A stretch of 64,000 bases of DNA, taken from assembly GCF_047948215.1 (NCBI RefSeq), contig NC_134458.1, positions 133,117,571-133,181,570 of the forward strand. The letters run 5' to 3'. The DNA comes from Lycorma delicatula (taxonomy: Eukaryota > Arthropoda > Insecta > Hemiptera > Fulgoridae). Position 1 is the first letter of the stretch, and every line of letters begins with the position of its first letter. Both the position numbers and the translations under genes were made by a program. Positions 49,676 to 59,514 of the stretch are shown piece by piece. A model generated the notes under the pieces. The model searched no databases. It was not told the origin of the DNA and saw only the letters and a list, made by a program, of their open reading frames with translations.

Positions 49676-51059
49676 TCAACAAATAAATTAGTATTTATCT
49701 ATAAATAGATAAAATTATTCTTTTAAAACTTAACCAAGAAATAAATAAAATAGACTATAAATCTATCTGGAAACACTCGAATTATCTATCCACGATATAT
49801 AATTCCCGAAAAAATCGGCATTATATTTTTATAAAATGAAAATTAATCAATTTCAAATTTTGTTCTGGAATAATCCGAAAATTTGGTAATTATTTTTTTA
49901 AAATTTTACTTATTCAGTTGTTAATAGAAAATGAAAAAAAAAATATTTGTTTGACAAATAAAAACAGCTAATTTAAGATTTTATTCGTAGTGTTTAATTA
50001 AATGAATGAATATCTTCCCTTATGTTCAGTTTGTACTTGTATTAATTATATTATTTGCTCTGGTGACCTCATTCACGTAAAGCATGACCTTTCACACAAC
50101 AGTTCTGCTAGCTGATTCATGTACAAAGGAAGTAACACCAAAACACACAGGAAACAATTCTAGCGTAATTTAATTTTTTTTTTTTTAAGAACTAATTTTT
50201 CATTAAATCAATTAAAAGAAAAATATAACACCAAATATTTTTTTAATTAATAAAAAAAGGTTCTGTTTAATCTACTTATATGCAAATAAATATACGCTTA
50301 CAAAAACTAAGTTTACTCATGTATACACGCGTAAGATTTTTATATAATAATTAAGATGATAGCTTTGCGTATAAGCTAAAAAAAATAGACTTAAAACAAA
50401 AAATCTTAATCAATTAACATAAAATTAAGGCATCATATCACAACGATAAAACCGGAACTTTTTTCATCTGAATGTTTAACTCTACATAAAACCGGACAAT
50501 TAGAAAATATTATGAAAAAAAATGCAAAATTATAAGAAATATTTCTAGCTCCAAAAATCAAAGATGGAATTCGATTCGATTATTAAAACCTAATGATGAA
50601 ATTTATAAAAACCAGGAATATTAAAAACCAAGCCTATTTTTACGAATGAATACTAACTAATAAGTTAATTATAAAAGTTTTTGAATTTTATAACAACAAA
50701 AAAGTTATGATCAAATTTGGTTTATGGAACAGAAAAAGACTTAGAAGAATTATATATCTCTGTTGATATTTATGAAAAAGACTTATTCAGAAAAATAATA
50801 ATGTATAATTTTGAATTTCGGAAAATTGAAACATCATAGGAAAACAACGTGAAAGACTTAGAATTACAATATCAGAAATACAAAGAAAATCCTGGAATAA
50901 GGAATCTTAAATATGGTTCATAGTGGCGATAACAAAAAAAAAAAACAACAAAAAATATAATAAGGAGTGTAGGTACTAAAGAAATTTCCAGTAGGAACGG
51001 TTAAATGTATGATCATAGAGAAAGATGTATTCTAAATTAGCAGGAATACATGAAGGAGT
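49676..51059. other. AT-rich stretch, possibly the decayed 5' part of the next LINE
   Basis: No motif could be identified with confidence. The composition from about 50480 is A-rich on the plus strand, as in the RTE-like relic downstream. Confidence 0.4.
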
Positions 51060-51458
51060 TGTACTAATTTAATAGAAATCACATGATCTTGTCATACAAG
51101 GATCAAATTGAAGTGGAAGAGGATGAATTAATCTTAAAATCTCAAGCAATTTAATATTTGAAGAATGAGACACCTGCAGGAATAGTGATTAAATGGTTAA
51201 TGACGAAAAATTACAAGAAATGGGGAAATTATGCAGTAAAATCTATAACAGTAGGACGTGGCAAAATTATTTTCTGAAAATAACCATAATTACAAGCCTC
51301 AAAACAGTCACTTTGATTTCGCATTCAGCAAAGATTCTTCTCCAAATTCTGAACAGAAAGATGAATAAAAAAAAAAAATGGGAGTGAATGGGCATAAAAG
51401 AACAACATGAATACAGGAAGGAAAGAGGGACAAGGAATGTAATCGGGCTAATTAGAAG

Positions 51459-51490
<32 letters not shown>

Positions 51491-52520
51491 CAAAGAAACA
51501 AAGACATGTATGTATGTTTTACACTGTAGAAAGGAAAAACGTTTGACTGTTTCAACTGGGATAAACTAATGGAAATATTATGAAGCCAAACAGTGGATTG
51601 AAAAGTTAGAATACTTATTTGTACGTACCTGAATCAGAAAACTGGTTTGAAAATAAAAATGCTCAAACCGAGTTATTTTATCTAGGAACGAGGAATAAGG
51701 TAAAATTACAAGTATATATCGATTTGTTCAATATACATATCGAAGACATACAAAATATTCTAGATGATGAAAGAATTATGTAGGAAGAAGGAGAATAAAT
51801 TGTTTAAGGTTTATAAAAGACATGGTTTCTTAGAAGATGAAGCAGAGCATATTCAAGTGATAATTCCAAAATTAGAATTTACTATGAAAGAATAAATGTA
51901 TAAATGTAAGGAAAAGTAAAGGAATGAGAATAGGAGACAATAATCCATTAATAAATATTTGTACAAAAGAGGGAAGTAAAATAGTAAAGATACGTGTCAC
52001 GTTAACAGAAAATTGCAAGACTACAGACGAAGTAAAAAAAAAGAACAACAATAACCAAGGAAGCATTTAACAGTAAGAAACATGTATTATGTAGTAAGAC
52101 TTAAAGCGTCTCGTAAGCTGCTACTTTTGAAATCTACTTCTGCACGAATGTAGCTTTTACTAAGGTAAAGGTAAAAAAAAATGGAAAGACAGAAAGCATT
52201 TGAAATATGGAAATGGAAGAGATCAGAGAGGATGAAATGGAGAGATAAACTGAAGAATGTAGATATGGTGAGGATATGAGTGCTAATGAGAATAAAATTT
52301 AAATCAGAACAATTCATATTACGGAAGCAAACTGACAGGGGCATCAAAGGAGAAGGATTGATTAAAACAGTGCAGAGTAAAAAGATGGTTTAAAAAAGAA
52401 ACTCTGGAAAAGAGTTAAGATAACAGACGAAATAAAAGGAAACGGGAGCTAACAAGAGCTTTAAAAAAAGTTTAATTCTTTTGGAATAGAGAAATGGAAG
52501 CAGACATTGTGCGAGGGACC
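51060..52520 (+). pseudogene. RTE-like LINE reverse-transcriptase relic
   Basis: Conserved blocks in order: KLCSKIYNSRTWQNYF (51217..) and TLISHSAKILLQILNRKM (51316..), the finger region; RNVIGLIRS (51437..), then a (TA)n run inserted in the coding path; KNKDMYVCF, then a stop, then KTFDCFNWDKLMEIL (51498..51580), motif A; LFNIHIEDIQNILDDE (51724..51770), motif B region; DMVFLEDEAEHI (51819..); NCKTTDEVKK and ITITKEAFN (52013..52070); QKAFEIWKWKRSERMKWRDK (52190..52245), the thumb block. Every segment is broken by stops or shifts. The host and element strand agree throughout. Confidence 0.75.
51459..51487. repeat. (TA)n microsatellite inside the LINE relic
   Basis: About 14 TA units interrupt the RT coding path just before motif A. 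The expansion must post-date loss of coding function. Confidence 0.9.
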
Positions 52521-53549
52521 TGTCTAAGGGCAGCTAACTCTGTTAATTACAATCATTCTATCATATGATGATATTAAAGATCTTTTTTCTAAGCCTCCTC
52601 CTGTATTAAAAACAGTATGTTTATGTTAACTTGTAGGTCCCTTCTAAACAAGACATATACATTTATATATGATGCACTATAAAAATTGTCCATTCATCCT
52701 TTTCAGTTTCTTTAGGGACAGATATTCGAAAAAAATAAAAACTTGGAAAAATGAATTGAAGATTAGTTGAATAATAGAGTAATATTTTATAAAGCATATT
52801 TATAAACATAATCCTTGTTTATTTTCCGTTAAACAAGGTGATTAATTTAATTAAATAACAAGCGGAAGTGACGTACCTTAGTCGATTATTATTTTAAACT
52901 ATCAGATGATGTGGCATAAATAACAAAAGGAAATTTTAGAACTAATTTATAATGATGAATATGTGTTGTTTCTAAGTAATATTTTCACTAACATTTTTAG
53001 AAAAAAGACATTCCAGGAAAACTTTATTGTATGATGATGATTCATTCACTTATATAAAAATAATTTGTTGGATAATAAAAGAAAAAACCATCCATCAAAA
53101 CACTAAAATGCTTTTAAAAAACCCATAGTAATAAAATGATCACAAGTTTTTATCTTAACTAATAAAACGTAGGAAAAAATTGAACGTAATAAAATAATTT
53201 AAAAGTATTATAATGCTTGATAAAATATTTCAGTTATAAACTGTTTAAAAAATGTAATTAAAGAGACATTAAATAAAGAAGCATTAAAAAAATTACTATT
53301 CTTTTAAAATCCTTCTTCAACTTTCTCGTTCTTGAAAGCAACACCAAGTTAAAAAACAAAACTTACTAATTGTTAATTTGGCGTCGACTTCAAAACTCCG
53401 CAATTTAATGAAGTCTAAAAAAATATTTTTTACTTCGGTTTTATGGCTATACTACTTACCCGGCGAATATGCTAAAATTGAAAGCTGTGTTAAAGAAAAA
53501 TTATGATCATATAAAAAATGGGCTATCTAATTTTTTGCAAATATTTAAG
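52521..53549. other. AT-rich non-coding stretch
   Basis: No gene or repeat recognised. 53390..53470 is slightly GC-richer. Confidence 0.5.
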
Positions 53550-54390
53550 TTTAGAATCCACACCTAGAAAAATAAGAAACGCATTTATGTATGTATGTGC
53601 GAACGTATGTGTGTTTACTGCTTTTGGCCTTATATCTAAGGAATAACTGAACCAAATTTCTTCAAATATTTCTATACGTGGAGGATTGATCATATAACTT
53701 ATTTTTTCAAAATTCTTTCAGCGGATGGGGATATCGCGAAAATCCCAATTTCATTTTTGTTCAGAGGCAATTTAGAAAACTTTTACTTTGGAAAATTTGT
53801 TACTTCAGAGTTACTTCATGTTACTTTTTTGATCCGTTTCTCTTTGGTTTTATTATTTTCAAAACAAATTTTTTGATATTTTATATACAATATATATATG
53901 GCTAACAAGAATGTTTCTAATTTTCCAAAAGGATAAATCCCGGACCTTAAAACATAGAAAAGGTTTTTGAAAAGTTTTACGTTCTTGTTGTAGCTATTAT
54001 TGGAGGATGTGTTAGGTTTAGATTAACTTCATTTAGCCAAATTTGTTAACCTTAATTTATACAAAAATATTTTTTTTTTAAGACTTATTTCCCACCTCTT
54101 AAAATAATGTTTTTTTTCCTTACTTTTTTAATTTTTATTATTAAAATAAAAAAAAAACTATTCTTCTTTTATCACTTTAAGGGCAATTAAAATTTAAGAA
54201 GTTTTGGCCCTTATAAAATACCCCAGACCCAAAATGAGAAGCAATTTTTTAGATTATTATCATAAAAGTTATGCTTTAATTTTCCTTTTCAATATTTTTG
54301 AACAATTCTTTTTTTAAATTTTAACATTATTACTTTTTTATAAAAAATCACACTTCTTTATAAAAATATTTTACTAAATTGTCCTCACTG
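53550..54390 (+). repeat. Interspersed repeat family C, copy 3
   Basis: Longest of three copies. It begins ATGTATGTATGTGCGAACG, TTGGCCTTATATCTAAGGAA and TTTCTTCAAATATTTCTATA, as in the complement of 31960..31800. It continues through TATTGGAGGATGTGTTAGG, CCCACCTCTTAAAAT and AAAATGAGAAGCAATTTTTT, as at 2400..2690. It abuts the Jockey relic. Confidence 0.65.
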
Positions 54391-54399
54391 AGTAAGGGA

Positions 54400-54937
54400 G
54401 ACTCCAAATCAAACATTTTTTTATGAATCTACTGGTTGTTTGGCAAAAATCTGAGTTATCTTTGTCTAATAAGCTACTTTTTATACTCAGAAATTTTGAA
54501 CCAATATGAACATATAGCGTCCAACTACGGAACACGGCAAGCAAGACAAATGTTGATATCACACTGCGGTTTCAGAACAAATTAGCGAGATATATTGCTG
54601 AGGCGCCATGGTTTCTAAAGTGAGTGAAACACATGAATATTTAGGTCTACGTTACGTCAAGAAAGAAATACAACGTTTCAGTTTGAAATATGAACTTCGG
54701 TTAAATGACCACGTTGACCACTTGGCGGTAAATCTCCTAGATAATAGTGAGGATGTTCGAAGACTTAAGCGGCTACACTTCTGGACCTCAGTAACTTTAT
54801 AGTGTTATTACATCCGATGAATATTGTACATTAATCAATCCTTCATTCCTTTCCTTTCTGTTTCTGATTTCACTTTCATTTTTAAATTTTTTCTTTTCTA
54901 TTTCTTTATTATTTTTTTTCTTAAATCTGCTATTTTT
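54400..54937 (+). pseudogene. Jockey-clade LINE 3' relic
   Basis: Across frames the sequence reads NKLLFILRNFEPI, then TASKTNVDITLRFQNKLARY and IAEAPWF near 54470..54617. The frame at 54608..54802 gives HEYLGLRYVKKEIQRFSL, LNDHVDHLAVNLLDNSEDV and RRLKRLHF with its natural stop. 'APWFVxN', 'H-N-plAv-LLD' and 'RRLKR' are hallmarks of Jockey ORF2 C-termini. The T-rich 3' UTR (54803..54927) leads to TGCTATTTTT, where the I-like element inserted. Confidence 0.82.
54928..54937. repeat. Target-site duplication, left copy
   Basis: TGCTATTTTT, matching 61342..61351. The poly(T), i.e. the element's minus-strand poly(A), follows directly, so one or two of the T's are ambiguous. Confidence 0.75.
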
Positions 54938-55589
54938 TTTTTTTTTTTAATTGTATTTTTACGGGCATCGACTGCTAAGGTCATTAGCTCTCGTCACATT
55001 CTTTAAAAGAAATTATTATCTCCATCAGGATCGTCATATGTAAGGGTGTAAAGGGCCCTTACATTTTATTTAAAAACACAAACTTCACAATAAACATTAA
55101 AACATAAAAGCAAGGACAATCACAAACACTTACGGGGTGTAAAGGGCCCCAATATTAAAATTTGAGATAGGTTCTCAAAAGACCATGAAATTAAAATTAA
55201 AATTAAACTTATCAATACCATAACTTTCTTTCTTTCTTCTACGGAGTCTCATTTATAGTTTGTTTAAGCACCCTCGGGGCGACCAGAACCGCCGTTGAGC
55301 AGTATAACAGTCGTGCCAGGGTGCCGTGGCAGTTGAATCCTTCTTATATCAGGCCATAGGCATGCACGGCGTACATCCATAGCCTCGCGCCCTCAATCCA
55401 CCCTTGAGGGTCCCCAATGCCATCATCGGACACACCCCGACTCACTGCTCTTGAATGCAGGTGAGCCAAAATGGCCTAGGCAAGAAGGCTACCTCCCGTC
55501 ACTATACGTGCCACGCTTCGAGACTCCCTTATATGTATATATAAAACTACCGCTTAGAGTATCTTTTACCACAGCTTTAAACTTCCATT

Positions 55590-56738
55590 TTATAGATTTT
55601 TAAGAAGTCCACTGGCGTGTAAAAATGCAACTATATTTTCTTCATTTCCATTATCCAGATCAGCACTAATATTATTTGTAAGACGGAACCTCTTTCTGAG
55701 GTCCTCATATATGGTACACTCTTCTATTAGATGCTTGATTGTCAGAGTTTTATTACAAACACCGCACATTGGTCTCACTTCGCCGGTTAACAAATATAAA
55801 TTTGTTAATCGCGTGTGACCGATTCTAAGTCTGGTCACCGCTACTTGTTCACAGCGAGTCAACTTAAAGTCGCTTTTCCATTTATAAGGAGAAGTTTTAA
55901 CTGAGTTTAATTTTGTATTTAAACTCCTCCATTCAGCGTTCCACTTGTTTCTTACTATGTTTGTTAGATGGTTTTTAACATCTGCCACTCTTACAGGAAA
56001 TGCATCCAAGTCATCGCAGACTGTTGCCTTTCTGGCAGCTTCGTCTGCGATTTCATTACCTGTAATACCAGCATGCCCTGGAGTCCATACAAATACGCAT
56101 CGCTGTCCTCGTTGTTTTAGTACGTATAAAATGGACAGGATGTTTGCGATTAGGACATCCTTAATGTTCTTGTTCCGAATTGCGACGAGTGCACTTAATG
56201 AATCGGAACATATTAGCACTCTCTCTTCGCAATAGTGTTCAGTGTAGCGAAGAGCTTGCTGAATTGCAGTGAGTTCTGCCGTGTAGACACTGGCCACATC
56301 TGGCAGTCTCCAAAAGTGGGCTTCTTCATTTACATATATCGAGCATCCAACACCATGTTCGGTTTTAGAACCGTCAGTATAAATTCTAATGTGTTCTTCG
56401 TAACTACTGACGGTTGCCAAAAATTCCTGCTGGATGATCACTACTGGTTTCTTTTTTATTTCTCCTTGAGAGAAATCGAAACTTGTATTTACCGCTGGCA
56501 AGAGCCATGGCGGTATTTCTCTAGTAGAAATTTCTAGTGTCTCTGGTATAGCAATTTCATATTTTCTTCTTAATTCGTGGTACCTAATTCCGGTTGGTCT
56601 GGAATAGGTAGCACGATGTTCATATACTGCAGCCATAGGATGATTCGTAAACAATTTATTATTTATATGAGCAGGGAAAGCCCATACATTTGCTGCATAT
56701 CTTAACAAAAGGATCTCTCTTCTATAATGTAGTGGCAT
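55590..56738 (-). CDS. I-like LINE: RNase H and C-terminal zinc motif
   Basis: A 382-codon frame. The first ~90 residues (MPLHYRREILLLRYAANVWA) are the post-RT connection that in related elements is continuous with RT. RNase H follows with all four acidic residues: RIYTDGSKTEHGVG (Asp122), VYTAELTAI (Glu155), CSDSLSALVAI (Asp179), and WTPGHAGITGNEIADEAA (Asp232). It would remove RNA from the cDNA hybrid. The tail has the C-x2-C...H-x4-C knuckle CGVCNKTLTIKHLIEEC. Its AUG overlaps the stop of the RT frame as UAAUG (56740..56736). Either a one-base lesion split a single ORF2, or the UAAUG permits reinitiation. The frame itself has no stops. Confidence 0.85.
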   Translation of the reverse strand: MPLHYRREILLLRYAANVWAFPAHINNKLFTNHPMAAVYEHRATYSRPTGIRYHELRRKYEIAIPETLEISTREIPPWLLPAVNTSFDFSQGEIKKKPVVIIQQEFLATVSSYEEHIRIYTDGSKTEHGVGCSIYVNEEAHFWRLPDVASVYTAELTAIQQALRYTEHYCEERVLICSDSLSALVAIRNKNIKDVLIANILSILYVLKQRGQRCVFVWTPGHAGITGNEIADEAARKATVCDDLDAFPVRVADVKNHLTNIVRNKWNAEWRSLNTKLNSVKTSPYKWKSDFKLTRCEQVAVTRLRIGHTRLTNLYLLTGEVRPMCGVCNKTLTIKHLIEECTIYEDLRKRFRLTNNISADLDNGNEENIVAFLHASGLLKNL

Positions 56739-59263
56739 TATCCGGCTTCAGACATCAGACTAGCCGCCGGACTTGTGCGGAAAGCGCCTGTTGCATATCT
56801 TATTTCCCTATTATGAACTACGTCTAACTTTCTTAAGTGCGACTTTTTAGCGGATGAATAAACGATACATCCGTAGTCTAGTTTAGATTGAACCAATGCT
56901 TTATACAATCTCAATAATGTCTCTTTGTCTGAGCCCCAATTTAAATTCGATAAACATTTTATAATGTTTAGGGCTCTTTTGCATCTATCACTCAAGTCCT
57001 GTATATGTAATCCCCATGTAAGGGATTTATCCAATACTAGTCCTAAATATCTTACGCTATCTTTATATTGTATTGGATTATCGTCAATTGTCAACGCAGG
57101 ACTTTGATGAGGAATTCTCTTCCTACAAAAGTGTACACAGCACGTTTTCTCTGGTGAGAATTGGAATCCGTTATTCCTTGCAACTTCATTTAGAGCATTG
57201 ATTGCTCGTTGCAATTTGTACCTCACCATAGCAGTCTTGTTGCTGGCATACACAATTGCTAGATCCCCAACATAGACGCTTTTGCTGATTTCTACTGGAA
57301 TGGCTAGTATCAATTTATTAATGGCAATGGTAGACAAGGTACCGCTCAACGGCGAACCCTGCGGTATGCCATTTTCCAAGATTCTTTCACATGAATATTC
57401 ATTGTTGACGCGTACTTGGAAGGTACGGTCATTCATGTTGTTGCTGAGCAGTATAGGCAGATTGCCACGAATGCCCCATTCATGTATCTGGAGCATTATA
57501 CCATGACGCCAGGTCATATCGAAAGCCTTCTGAAGATCAAAGAAGACTCCGACACAATGTTTCCTTGTAATAAAGCTGTTATATATAATGTCCTCTAAGC
57601 TGATCATTTGATCAGTGGTAGAATGGTATTGCCGAAAACCTGCTTGATACGGTGATATCAGGTTTTCTTTTTCCAAAACCCAGACGAGTCGATTATTAAT
57701 CATTTTTTCCAGTATTTTTCCCATAGCACACGTCAAAGAAATAAGACGATAGCTATTGGGGTCTGTTAAATTTTTATTTTTCTTTGGTACTGGAACAGCG
57801 TGAGCTTTTTTCCACTGCTGCGGGTACGTTCTATCCCGCCATATTTTATTATAAAGTTCTAATAATCTGCGTTTTGCAGTGGTATTCAGCTGCCTGATCA
57901 TATTATAATGGATTTTATCCGGACCAGCAGCTGTGTTACCTGCTTTTTCCAACGCTTTCGCAAATTCTTCCATTTTAAATGGTACATTATATGAGTAATT
58001 ATACTCAGTTCTAAAATTTAGTAGACCTTCGAGTTCTTCTTTTTTGGTTCGAAAACCTTCCTCGTAGTTGGCCGTTCTGCTGGCCTTTTCGAAGTGATTG
58101 GATAACAGCTCTGCAATTTCATATGGAGTGTCTTTTATTTCATCTTCATCTTGAAGGCTAGTTATGGAAGCAAAATCATTACGCCCACAAATCGCCTTCA
58201 CTTTCCTCCAAACATCTGATGCAGTAGTAGTTTTGTCGATGGATGACACGTATTGCTGCCAGGATCGTTTTTTCGAGTCTATCATAAGACGTTTTGCATA
58301 CGCCCTGTATTTCTTAAAGGCAACAAGATTTTCTATGCTAGGACGCATCTTAAAGGCGTTATACGCCCTTTTCTTTCTTTTTATAGCTTCACTTATTTCA
58401 TCGTTCCACCATGGAACGGGTTTTTTCGTAAGTTTCCCAGATGTTTTGGGAATATATCTCGATGCCGACTCAATTATTGCATTTGTTGTGGCGTCGACAT
58501 CGTCTTCGATAACTCCAGTTGTTTCCGGGAGTATCGTTCTAGCTGTGAAGCTCGCCCAGTCTGCCTTTTCAAATAACCATCTTTTAGGGATGGGATATAT
58601 TGTTCTTGTAACATCAGTTACAATTTGCACCGGGAAATGATCGCTTCCATGCAGATCGTCTATGACATGGAAGCTGTACCTCGGTGCTATCGATCCGCTT
58701 ATAAGTGCAAGATCTATACAGGACGTCGATCCATCTCTGGCATTGAAAAAGGTTCCTGATCCGTCGTTTAAAATAATAAGTTCTGAATTCATCAGGAACC
58801 CTTCCAGTTCTCTTCCACGGGGATCTACTTGATCTGATCCCCAAAGAGAATTATGAGCATTAAAGTCACCCACCAGTAAAACAGGTGGGGGAAGCTTGGA
58901 AATTAGTCTTGCTATGTCATCCTTATTCCAATCAAAATACGGAAAGTATATGCTGACAGTGACCTGGAGCGGACGCTTCATTCTAACGGCGACCGCTTGT
59001 AGGTTTGTGTTTAGAACAACCGCTTCGGTGGTAGCTCTAGTCGATGTTAATATAGCTACTCCACCTCTAACTCTTACATTTGGCGGTTGATCTCGCCGAA
59101 ATATATCGAATCCTTTTAATTTAAAATTTTCATTTCGGCGTAAATGCGTTTCTTGGAGACATATACAAATTGGGTCTACGTCATGTACCAAGCGTTGGAG
59201 CTCATGGATGTTTGAAAAACATCCATTGATGTTCCATTGTACAATCGACTCGCTAATTTCTAA
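56738..59263 (-). CDS. I-like LINE: APE endonuclease and reverse transcriptase
   Basis: The open frame begins after a stop at about 59264 with LEISESIVQWNINGC. QWNING is the endonuclease's first motif, so translation must start at or before it, yet no in-frame AUG precedes it. Counting from Leu-Val-His at 59191: endonuclease LQETH (Glu14), LLVGDFNAHNSLWG (108-117), HGSDHFPVQI (181-190); RT entry AGPDKIHYNMI (422), SYRLISLTCAMGKI (480), motif A VGVFFDLQKAFDMTWRHGI (547-565), motif B NGIPQGSPLSG (607-617). Motif C is YVGDLAIVY at 640-648: the first catalytic Asp is Gly (GGG, 57268..57266). The frame ends LMSEAG-UAA at 56740. The endonuclease looks competent; the RT is predicted dead. Confidence 0.88.
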   Translation of the reverse strand, partial: LEISESIVQWNINGCFSNIHELQRLVHDVDPICICLQETHLRRNENFKLKGFDIFRRDQPPNVRVRGGVAILTSTRATTEAVVLNTNLQAVAVRMKRPLQVTVSIYFPYFDWNKDDIARLISKLPPPVLLVGDFNAHNSLWGSDQVDPRGRELEGFLMNSELIILNDGSGTFFNARDGSTSCIDLALISGSIAPRYSFHVIDDLHGSDHFPVQIVTDVTRTIYPIPKRWLFEKADWASFTARTILPETTGVIEDDVDATTNAIIESASRYIPKTSGKLTKKPVPWWNDEISEAIKRKKRAYNAFKMRPSIENLVAFKKYRAYAKRLMIDSKKRSWQQYVSSIDKTTTASDVWRKVKAICGRNDFASITSLQDEDEIKDTPYEIAELLSNHFEKASRTANYEEGFRTKKEELEGLLNFRTEYNYSYNVPFKMEEFAKALEKAGNTAAGPDKIHYNMIRQLNTTAKRRLLELYNKIWRDRTYPQQWKKAHAVPVPKKNKNLTDPNSYRLISLTCAMGKILEKMINNRLVWVLEKENLISPYQAGFRQYHSTTDQMISLEDIIYNSFITRKHCVGVFFDLQKAFDMTWRHGIMLQIHEWGIRGNLPILLSNNMNDRTFQVRVNNEYSCERILENGIPQGSPLSGTLSTIAINKLILAIPVEISKSVYVGDLAIVYASNKTAMVRYKLQRAINALNEVARNNGFQFSPEKTCCVHFCRKRIPHQSPALTIDDNPIQYKDSVRYLGLVLDKSLTWGLHIQDLSDRCKRALNIIKCLSNLNWGSDKETLLRLYKALVQSKLDYGCIVYSSAKKSHLRKLDVVHNREIRYATGAFRTSPAASLMSEAG

Positions 59264-59268
59264 TTAAA

Positions 59269-59514
59269 TTATTGTCTGGGTTTTCCTTTCGGCCATCCTT
59301 TTTTCCTTTTCTTCTCCATCCTACGAACAGCATCGTGTTCGCGGAGAAGGTCGTCGCCTGTAAGGCTTCCGGTGTCCGTATCGGAGACCACCGAAGCCGC
59401 TGACGACGACGAGCATGGATCGGCGCCGGTTCCAGGCGCCGATTGAGAGGCGGCAACCTGGCCGCTCCCCAACACGGGGGTCGCACCGTTCACCGCCTGA
59501 GGGAGGGGGGACAC
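59269..59514 (-). pseudogene. Probable out-of-frame C-terminus of ORF1
   Basis: This frame overlaps the end of ORF1 and runs 81 codons. A Ser/Asp-rich stretch (SSSSAASVVSDTDTGS) is followed by the basic tail RRMEKKRKKGWPKGKPRQ. It then stops five bases short of the UAA that opens the ORF2 frame. The composition and the natural fit against ORF2 suggest it was once fused to ORF1, with a one-base indel in a G6 or C6 run at 59505..59522 separating them. An independent small ORF is possible but less likely. Confidence 0.55.

Noticed and set aside
58164..58640. 158-codon plus-strand frame
   Set aside because: Antisense shadow of the I-like endonuclease-RT frame.
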